DNA of 64,000 nucleotides from Dipetalonema caudispina (lineage: Eukaryota; Nematoda; Chromadorea; Rhabditida; Onchocercidae), in the NCBI GenBank assembly GCA_013365325.1, contig JABVXV010000047.1, positions 277,205 through 341,204 of the forward strand. Direction: 5' to 3'. A program made the translations under genes and the position numbers. The notes beneath the pieces are model-generated. The model ran no database searches. It had not been told where the DNA came from and was given only the letters and a program-made list of their open reading frames with translations. Positions 54,414-64,000 of this stretch are shown piece after piece (position 1 is the first letter of the stretch; each line of letters begins with the position of its first letter).

Positions 54414-57400
54414 ATGTCGGTGCTTGAAAATACTCATGTTTCATTTCCTGTTTATCTCGAAAATTTGTGGGAAATTTTCAGAAAAGATCCATTTTCGGAT
54501 CGATCGGTTGATTTCGCTCGGCTAATTGCGGCATATTACCTTGGCTTTCCGTTACTCGCACCAAGAAGTTCAGGCTCACTCCCTTCGCTTTATGAATGGC
54601 CAAAATTACCATCAGGTAATCGAATTTCGGCTTTTTCAATAATTACTTTACATGAAATTAAGGTTGTCTGTAAGAGCGTAGTCATTAATTTCCATCAAAA
54701 AAATGGCGAATATTAAGTGTGGGGAGCATGTAAATGTACATTCACTGGTGTTTTACGAATTTGTTCCACTTTGAAAAAAATTTAATGGTCGTATCATATT
54801 CACATTTTGATGAATTTTGCAGACATTAATTTGGATGAAGCTGTGCTGATGAAGCGAGCTGACATTGCAAAAACCATATCGACTATATGTGACGAACGTA
54901 CACCACCAGTGCTTTTGTGGGCTTGTGGTCATCACATTGAGGCCATTTATTATTGCGATCAATTTCGTGACCTTAAATCACAAGCAATGCTGCGATTCTT
55001 GGAGGAACAGCTATCAGGGTTCATCCTTGCTAAATTTTGCAAAAACAATCTTCATTTTGATGGTTAATATCCCATAGTGTCCTTCTACCTCAGTACTTAA
55101 ATATTCAAATTCGTTACCATTTGGACGCAATGAAACTTATGGTTATATGATCAATATCATTTAAATTTATATCGGTATTCTGATAATCACATCAGAAAAT
55201 TACTTTAAAAGTGGCCACTGAAGAAACTTATGCCAATATTGTAAAAACAAATATAGACAGGGATCGATTTCTAATTAAATCCTCGCTCATTTACATAATG
55301 CTATCACTAGCGCAATGGCCATTTATGTATAATTAATAATGCAACAAACAGTATGATGTAATGTTCGCATAATGAGAGCAGTATAATCTTACTAAATCAA
55401 CTAAGAAATGGCAGTGAATATCTGAACTATTAGGATTGAAAATTTACCAAACTGGTCCAATTATTTGAAATTCCGCTTAACATTAGTTGGTCTTCTGGTG
55501 GGAAGAGAAATCTGTTATGCTACTTCAGGCTGAAGCTTTTGCAAATGTTTTGTGAAGAACGCATTGAAATGGCCTTTAACGAACTGGATAGTTTAAGAGA
55601 GATAACAGAATATGGAAGCATGCAAAATTTACAATTTGTATGGGGTAAATTAGCCAATTCATTGCTTCAAATGGATGCGATCGCGGAGACACGGACAGTA
55701 AATTTGCTACTCGATCGGATATTGGCCAAAATGTGCAGTATATATGCGATGATGCCTTTGTTTGTAAATGCTGACATATCGGTAGGTCATTCGACAAAAA
55801 ATTTTCGATAAATTAATCTCAAAATATATTTAGGATTAATTCACGGCTCAACTTAATTAATGGATCCATTGTCGTATATTTCTAGCATAAATTCCTGCAA
55901 TAACAAATTTCAATTAAGTTTTAAATTTTTGTAGCTACCACGACCCCCAGTTTATATGTGTACAACTTTTATCGGTTTTGACGAGGAGCAGTATTGCCGT
56001 GTCCGTTTATGGATTCTTATCCAAGCTTACGCACGCTTGTTATCTGACGCTAACGTACTGCTCATTTGTATGGAACATTTCTGTTGGAATTTTTTGGAAA
56101 TAAATGGCGAATGTGAAGTAAGAGACTTGCTCTATCATCATAGGAAAATTAATGACTTGAACTTTGATCCTAACGTGATTTGTCTGCTAAAGTAATAATT
56201 AAATAACTGCTGACATTAATTTAATCCTTCGGAGATTTTTAGTCCTTTAACTTTAAAGCTTTTTCCAAAACATGTAGCCGGTATAGTCTTGCGTGCCTGT
56301 ATTTCCGTCTAAGTAGGAAGGTGCCATTTCTTATAAATTCAAACCATTTAAATGAAACTAGCGTTGTAAATATTTTGGGATACCGCAATATATGAAACAG
56401 TCGTGTGTAGTATTTTGACAGGAAATTTCCGAGAAGGAATCATAATGAAAAAAATCAATTTCGATCAAAATCAATTTGTTTTTGGATCCGTGGCTTCTTG
56501 AAATTTATTCTCATTATATTACGCCTTATAACACGTGATGCTGCTTCGATAGAACACCGACATGGCCTCGTTTCTAGTGTAAGAGGCTTGAACTTTCTAG
56601 AAATTTAAAGGAATATTTCTTCGACCAAACATTATCAATTCAGACATAATTCGTCATATTCATTGATAATGCAATTGCTCTATAACTCATTTTTTGTAAA
56701 TTCCTTTCAGAATCAAATGAAAAAAGCAACTATCAAGTATTACAACTTACTGAATGAAGGAGAAGGCAACGATGACGATGGTTCATTAGTCAAGTATGAT
56801 CGATGGATTAAATGCATATCATTTCCAGAAATATAACACTTTCAAATCTAACCCTTAAAATTTCCAGTATTTATTAGACAACCTTGACAGTACATGATCT
56901 TTGTTTCCTTTTTGTGCAATCACTTCATCATTTATCACAATGACGGATTGTACATCGTTATTACAATGCATCAGATACTTTAATGCAGTTTAGAGTTTTG
57001 AAGCTTCACTTTTTCAGGATCTAATTTGAAATTGTAATAGTTTATCAGTACTTCTCAAACAGAAAGACGAAAGAAAGAATTGAATGAAGCAAAGAGATAA
57101 GATAGAACAGAAGAGCCCATAAGACACAATTAGGGGGATAATATCGTCATCAGTACTTGCATTATGTTGGCTCCTTTCTTTCAACCGTCAATTCAATACC
57201 CAGTTCATATCTTGGAACCCCACGATTTAGTATTAAACTTTGACCAAAAGTAGTTTTCAAGGGGCTAATTATCTTCTTTCTGCTAATGTTATTTCTAATT
57301 CTTTTCAACTTCAGATGGATGAGGGAAGCTGACCAGAGCGACTTCGAACAGTTGAACCATTTGTTCGATTATCTGTCTACATTTCGCTCACCATTCGCGC

Positions 57401-59004
57401 ACATGAGTGAATTTTGTCTCGAAAATATTACTTGCTGGCGAAATCATTTGCTCAAAGAAGTGGTTCGTTGATTCTGTTAATTGTTATTGGCGATCCGTTA
57501 CTGCTGTTTTGTGTAATTCGAAATCTTAATAGATAAAACTTGAAATTGATATTTAGACAAAACCTCATAGTAACATTTCATTAAATTCGTTTCAATCCGC
57601 TACTGCTCATCAGTTATTACAGATATTTCAAGAAGATGTAAGCAGAAATGAAATACAGCAAGATCTGCAAATAAATGCAGTTAGCACAAAGGTTTTTATA
57701 GCTAACTTTCCGTTTTCACTTCTAATTTCATATTTTATAAATGCTACTGTTCGTTGCAAGATGGTTTTTGTAGCACGAAAATAAGAAGATTACAATCTGT
57801 GCTTTGTATCGCTTAATCAATTTATCAGATTTTTTCGGTAATGACAACAAATATGACATTTATGCATATCCTCAGATAAATTTCAGACATCAAACGTTAC
57901 CGAGTTGATTGCAGGTGCCAGAGGGGGTATTGATAAGGGCGCAATACATAGCACGTTGTTGGTCGTATCCAACATATGTCGCTGACGAAAGGCTATTAGC
58001 AATGAATCTGAAGCTATGTCCCTCCGATTTTGTTCATAGTATCACCCCGAGCATTGCTGCTTCTTCATTGAAACGTAAGCCGAGAATCAAATTTACACCA
58101 AGGATATTCCATCATTCATCGCTTGATATTCGACCTTGCGCTCACCACCCTGTTACAATCACATCACGTTCTTTTCCAACGGTTACACCCCATTTCAAAT
58201 CCAAGGCTACATCAGGCATTGACAGAATGGATTCCTGGAGGAAACTTGATAGTGCGATGCAGAAAGTGCACGTTATGATCGATGAAGTCGAGCAGGAGCT
58301 CCGAAGTACCTCATCATATGTGAAGGCTTTATTGAACAGCAGGGCACAAGCACTCGCTGAAAATGCAACAAACAACAGTGGGAGCGGTGGGGTGCCATCT
58401 TTTGACTTCAGCAGCTTGTCAAGCCAAAAGTTTGAAGAATCATCCGTTATTGAACAGTCCAAATTCGTCAATAGTGATCGTTACTCACTCGATTCAAATC
58501 GTGAACCGGAATGCCATTCAAAAATAGAAAAGCTAAATTTCGACTTGCTGTCGCCACAACCTACTGTTCGGAATACGGCTGTGGTGAGGACTATGTCAGC
58601 ATCAGCATTAAATGCTTCATTACCATCTCCAGTTATGTCGGATTCGCAACACTCGGTCATCACCTTATCACCTCTGCCAGTATGGTTGAAACTGCTACCG
58701 GTTAAACAAAAAAATTTCCTCCTGTCGCTTACCCCAATGATCCACCAAATAAAAGGTAACACATTTCCATATGCATCAAGATTATTATAGCAGAATATTG
58801 TCAAATCGTAGATATCAGATATATGCATGACAAAAAAATCACTAATTTTAGAGTCGACCTTAGATACTTAATGCTTTTCAACCTCGTACGTGAACTTGAA
58901 GAATACATTGTATATAAATTGCGATATTTTACCTATTGTTGACTTGTCGAAATTCAATTTTTCTTTTGCAGAAGTTACATGAATCAAACTTTTTGCTTGG
59001 CTGA
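54414..59004 (+). CDS. Unrecognised protein, about 680 aa, probable frameshift near 3' end
   Basis: Exons 54414-54615, 54823-55018, 55529-55781, 55935-56117, 56711-56793, 57315-57462, 57623-57691 and 57915-58755 join in frame. The ATG follows a ttttttcag acceptor by 21 bases. The first 390 residues look like a helical repeat fold (e.g. DRSVDFARLIAAYYLGFPLL; EEQYCRVRLWILIQAYARLL). The Ser-rich 280-residue last large exon has a coiled stretch (MQKVHVMIDEVEQELRS). As given, the frame ends at 58871 after an unconvincing tail (ESTLDT, 664 aa). A shift in the A run 58708-58714 opens a frame reading PPVAYPNDPPNKR, VDLRYLMLFNLVRELEEYI and, through exon 58972-59004, KLHESNFLLG. I do not recognise the family. 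Confidence 0.72.
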
Positions 59005-60325
59005 TGTAATAGAATTCTATTCCAGAAATGAGAGAAAACGGCAGTGTTCTGGAAATCCAACTACCACAAATGAAGTTATTGGAAGTAATGGGAGTGGAAA
59101 GACAATTACCGCGAAGCAATTTGAAATTTGAACTCGTTACAACGATTGCTTCCACTCGAACATGTAATTAATATTAGATGCAAATGAATAAAAGTGCCAA
59201 GAGGTACTTTATCAATGTTTATAAATAGACATTTTACGTCCGGATGACTACCTCAAGTATGTACTCATTTGGACCTGCTTGTTTCACCTTTCTTAACGAA
59301 AACTAACCAGAAGTACCTGCTTATTTCGTGCAGTGTATCCTTGGAAGCACCACTGCTGTAAACTGGACAAGGCGGTATGTGCATGAACCATCTGATGAAG
59401 TGCCATAGTTTAAAATTCAGTCAACTGATTTACATTTTAAAGTATGGTGCAATTGTCGCGAAATTTGTTGAACCATTTATTAAGTACTGTCAAACTATGG
59501 TTAATAGCACTCCAACTACACCTCTAATTAGTTAATTAACTAATTGATGACACCATACAAAAAGTTTACATAAATCTATCGATTAACAACTAGCAATGAT
59601 GGATAACCTGAATACATACAAACTAGAACGAAATTTAAGAATAAAAAAATTGTACAAATATTAAGTTTTGCACTTAAAATTGATAATAGCTATTTGTCTG
59701 GAATTAAAATAGGCAAATAATGTAAATAAGAGATTGTTGCTGCAAAAAAAAAATTATAGAACCTTTACAAATGCCTACCGAAATAATAGTTAAATTAAAT
59801 TTTACAATATCAAGCTCAACCAAGGAATTCATAATTTCAATTTCAAAGTACGAAGAATTATTATACATAAGAAACAAACATTACAAAATACTGAGCTTTT
59901 CAAATAATAATATAAATAATACACAATGGATATAATAACATAAGTGATATACCAACTTTCTTATTTCAGTTTTATAAATGAAAAATCGGATAAGTAGCAA
60001 AGAAAATTTTTTTTAATAATACTGGAAAATCTTCTTTTAGAAGTACGTAAAATGTCATGAAGATATATTCCGAAAATTTCAAATTATTTAAAATTAATCA
60101 CAAAGTATAAACGACATAGGACTTCCTGCAACTTTTTTCCAAATTAATTTTTCTTTCATGATATTGACTTTTAGACCTACATGGTTTAAATTTTTCTCAA
60201 TGCTTAATCATTTGAAATGCAAAACAAAGTCCAAAGTCTTCACAACGTAAAATCAAAAAATCAGACATACCATCATAGGTTGTATCATTTTTCATCAAAA
60301 GTTTTTCATCGATATTAGTAATCAA
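59005..60325. other. AT-rich space between convergent genes
   Basis: No supported exon. Two overlapping open frames at 58972-59171 could be alternative terminal exons of the + gene, but neither joins with a better splice than the one chosen. Confidence 0.45.
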
Positions 60326-63300
60326 TTATTGCATAATTAGTGTTTGAATATCATACAGTGAATCGACCAATGATTTTTTGAAGTGCTCAGCATTTGTTGC
60401 AGGACAACTTTTAAATGAGGATGGCGCAAAGATAATTGAACGTGGTTGAATGTTGTATGAACAACCATAGCCATCTTTAACGACAGGTCCGTAACAGAGG
60501 TATGTATCGCTGATTGAGGCAGCGGTTGTTACCTGCGAAGAAAAAAGAAAAATAAGTTGTTAATTCTGTTGTTTCACGTTATTTTACGAGAAGACATCCA
60601 CACATAATCAAGCACAGTTGACAAACCTGGCTTGTTGATAGTGGAAATCGCATGGTTTCTGTCCATGTGGGATCCAGAAAGAGATCCGGCATTTTTGTTA
60701 ACAAACCGTCTTTCACTTCCTCCTTAGCAAGCAAGTGAAGAGCACATAAATGATTATCGATACCATAACCAGTAATATTCTGCAAAGCTTTTAAGAATTT
60801 ATGATTGCAAAATCTAAAATTTTTTGAATTCATGATCTTTCAGAGATTCATCAGGCGTAGAACAAATTCTGTGCCAGCACTTCTCTTGTTAAAAGAAAAA
60901 ATGTTACAATTGGTAAGCTCAATAAGCGGCATACTTCAAGTGTAATTTCTGCTTGCTTCTTCACTGCTTCGGCAAAAAGTTTTTGTTTCTCATTCTGAAA
61001 TATATCTTCTTGCATTAAAGAAAAACTTGATGTTTCCAGGAAAAGTAAAGCAACCATTTAATCAGAAAACTAATTAGACCAGAGGTTATCATTAGACTAA
61101 TGCAATCATCTTCTAAATATAATTTGTCATGTTAAAATTTCTCGAAATAAAGAAATCTAAAGGACAGTTTTGAATTGAGGTACATACTCGTGTCTTATTT
61201 TTCACGTGCATTGCTTGCACCCATTGTAACGCTTCCGGTGTTGCAGCACGAATATTATCCACTCGACCGTAACGAAATCGTCGGATGGAAGCACTTTCGT
61301 ATGTTGACACTAAGTGTCCGTGTAATCTACAGATAAAATATAATACTTTTTTCGAATTCGCAAATTCTTCCCAGAAAATTTCCTCTCCAAGGAGCATTTC
61401 GTGAGACGTAAAGACACGCTCTGATATATTTATTAATAAAGTATGTAATTATCCAGCTGAAACAAGCTTCCTGAAATGAATTAGTTCATTGAAAAAAAAA
61501 AAAAAAACCTGTAATAAGCAAGTTGCATTGCCAACTGAACAAAACCATCCGGACTGATATTACACGATTTTATGAATTCTTTTCCAAATCCATCAAAAAT
61601 TAATACTTGTAAGTTCAAATCATTCGTCAAACTATAAAAAGTAAAGCAGATACCAAGAAACATATTAGATGCGTAAATTACAAAGATTGCTGTGGAAATC
61701 AGATACTATTCTTTACGATTCGAAATTGCTGGGATCATTTCTGGATTCGATACAACTGCTTACAGTTACCTGATTAGGGATATTAATACCGGATTACGAA
61801 TCAAATCTTTTTTGCTCACATCAATGATTTTAAATTTTAAAATTATTTCTCAACTTTTGAAGTTAGCTTTTTTTCAATCAACTTCATGATTATGAGATAA
61901 GAAAACTTACTCATTGAAGACTTCGATTTGTTTTTGTAGAAGCAGTTTAGCATTTGGTGATACGGTCCAGTGAAGCTTCAGTGGTGCTATATTCTTTGCA
62001 TTATCCCACTGGAAAATTCCCTTTATAAAAATATTTTAAATTGAAGCACACAACGAAGGAAAAGAGCAGTTCACTCATCAAGAAATCCCAGTAGCTATAA
62101 AAATGAAATTACTTTGCAAAAAATTGAAATTGAACATAAAACGAAGAAATAAGCGCAAATACGGCAAGATATTAATAATTTAACATACCATTTGCTGCCC
62201 ATTGTTCCGTTCCACAAATTGCATAGCATGTTCAACCATGTTTATGAGTACAATTCCTTCTGCAACTGAATGTTCAATGCACAACCCATTTGTACCATCA
62301 CTCGAAACGACAATCTGTTAAAAAAAAAATGCGTTTTCAAAAATAATTCGGATAATTTGTAAAATTCAAAGAGAATTTCAAAATTCGAAAATTAAAAATA
62401 AGTTAGTTGACAGGTTTCCAGAATGCTATATTACACAACTAATTATGATTAGTCATTGAAATGACTATTATTTTATTCAAAACCTTTTTCGATTCCCAAC
62501 AAAGTGAAGTAAAGAATATTTCGGAAACAGAAATACATCTTCAACTGGATTACTTTCCGGAACAATCCTTACCTGTATGCTCATATCATACCATCGATTT
62601 AAACCTAGTGCTTTGCTGCCAAAACCATGTAATAAATGCATTCCACGATATGCTAAATTACTCTCGTAGTTCTCAGACCATTTTGTTTCGCCGTGAATAT
62701 CGATGCAAACCCCAAATGAAGCGGATTGGATTCTGTTTAATGCTTCTTGATTCTCTTTATCTAAATATTCTTTAAAATACCGACTGAAAGCTACGTATAT
62801 TTTAATTTTTGATATTTCAAGTCAAAATTAACCAAGTAAAATGAATGAAAATTGGTTTTATTTTTTGAAGAAATATGCAAACATATATAATTTTAACAAG
62901 CTTAATATTACAGTTTTCCGCAAATTTCAACATTTAAATAAACTTTGTAGTCGAACCTTCCTTCATAAGGTTCCAAAATTTAGCAGCATCATCACGATCA
63001 CCTACACTACCGCCAGCAATAATAATATCCGTCTTATCGCCAGTTCTGCTCATCTCAACCACCTTTTCTAGTTGCTTCGCTATTTCGGCTTGTGACAATA
63101 GAACACCGTCAAGTCGAGTGAATACAACAAATGTCTGTATATGGATGTATTATCTTTATTTGAGTTGTAATACACTTCCACCAGTTACATGTCAGTCCTG
63201 AATGATACTTAAATTCATATAGTTGAATATCTGCTGAAGCTGTCATCCGTAACACAAAGAAAAAGAATTCGGCAATAACCCAAAATACCGAGAAGAATAT

Positions 63301-63874
63301 CCGTATCAAACTTGAATTGGAGCAAGAAACTGAGCTGCATGGATCAAGAACCACACGAAATCGAGTGACAAAACTTGAGCAGATTCTAATTTAGCAGAAA
63401 ATCTAGTCAGTTAACTGCTAATATTCTTTTGCTGTGTTTTGTCTCTTTTTGAAATCTTTACAATCGTCAAATAATGAAAAAAGTAATTATTGCGTAAATC
63501 TGCCTGATTATTGCACATCACAAGTATGTGCTCATCGCAGTTGATTCCTTCATTTCCGTTAGCAATCGATTTGTAATGCAGAATGTCTACCGGGGTACAC
63601 GGTTCACGATAACAACGAAACATTCGATCGTACTGTTCCATGCACATACGTACCTTATCACGACCTGTTGAAACCTCTCGTGAAATTAGTTTCCTGCAAG
63701 CTTCCTTTATCGTTTTTTTCGGTAACCTGGATTCAAATTCAAATGTTATCAATTTGTTTAATCATTTTTGACTAAAGTTAAACCTGTTGAAATCCACGCA
63801 GTGCTCAGATTTTGATAATTCCGCTTCATAAGTTAAATAATAGGAGTTTCCTTTTTCGTAACGACAAGTTATTG
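60326..63874 (-). CDS. cha-1: Choline O-acetyltransferase (5' part outside window)
   Basis: Makes acetylcholine from choline and acetyl-CoA in cholinergic neurons. Eleven - strand exons: 63784-63874, 63504-63726, 62944-63134, 62573-62783, 62189-62314, 61911-62008, 61509-61631, 61188-61326, 60935-60994, 60627-60779, 60326-60532 (TAA), giving 539 C-terminal residues of an expected 620-650. Key features: CIEHSVAEG with the catalytic His; [20 protein letters not shown] with the VDN triplet; [31 protein letters not shown] and the Asn of IDNH are choline-type residues; carnitine acetyltransferases carry Thr-rich and Arg residues there. The intron 63135-63503 appears to start with GC (finding). The first visible exon is preceded by an AAT repeat intron. 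In nematodes the vesicular transporter unc-17 usually lies in the first cha-1 intron; here that would be beyond the window. Confidence 0.96.
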
Positions 63875-63877
63875 CTA

Positions 63878-64000
<123 letters not shown>

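Overview
The window looks like nuclear DNA of a nematode, most likely an AT-rich parasitic (filarial or spirurid-type) species. Genes are split by short to medium introns with T-rich tracts ending in TTTCAG-like acceptors. Many start codons sit a few bases after an acceptor-like AG, as expected for spliced-leader trans-splicing. The recognisable proteins are eukaryotic housekeeping or animal developmental and neuronal genes. No viral, plasmid, bacterial, rRNA, tRNA or CRISPR feature was found. The species cannot be named from this sequence alone. All gene models were assembled by hand from reading frames, splice signals and family knowledge.

Layout. 1-15 kb, all + strand: ribophorin I (truncated by the window edge), the SNARE BET1, a small unrecognised 114-aa membrane protein, IMP dehydrogenase, and a TruA-type pseudouridine synthase (PUSL1-like). 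15-18.5 kb: gene-poor, TG-rich. 18.5-24.6 kb: an SQD-1-type hnRNP and LSM8 (both +). 24.9-30.3 kb: two unrecognised genes facing away from each other (- then +). 31.6-36.4 kb: BLOC-1 subunit 2 (+), a pre-miRNA-like hairpin, and a small 103-aa - strand gene. 36.4-40.8 kb: an unrecognised nine-exon gene of 401 aa (+). 40.8-48.3 kb: AT-rich, almost empty, with a 72-base T tract and a doubtful - strand gene. 48.3-51.4 kb: an HHEX/PHA-2 homeobox gene (-). 54.4-59.0 kb: a long unrecognised gene (+) that appears to carry a one-base frameshift. 60.3-64.0 kb: the 3' eleven exons of choline acetyltransferase (-), whose 5' end lies outside the window.

The named genes serve separate jobs: ER N-glycosylation and ER-Golgi traffic, GTP synthesis, RNA modification and splicing, lysosome-related organelle biogenesis, pharynx patterning and acetylcholine synthesis. 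They are not one pathway. From memory, several (ribophorin I, IMPDH, SQD-1, LSM-8, CHA-1) have C. elegans orthologues on chromosome IV, so the window may be part of an old conserved linkage block. The closely spaced + strand genes at the left could include operon pairs, but this is not shown.

Points of interest are two probable GC-AG introns, a tandem NAGNAG acceptor, a PUSL1 acceptor that is not AG, a probable homopolymer frameshift, a microRNA-like hairpin, and three previously easy-to-miss small or split genes.
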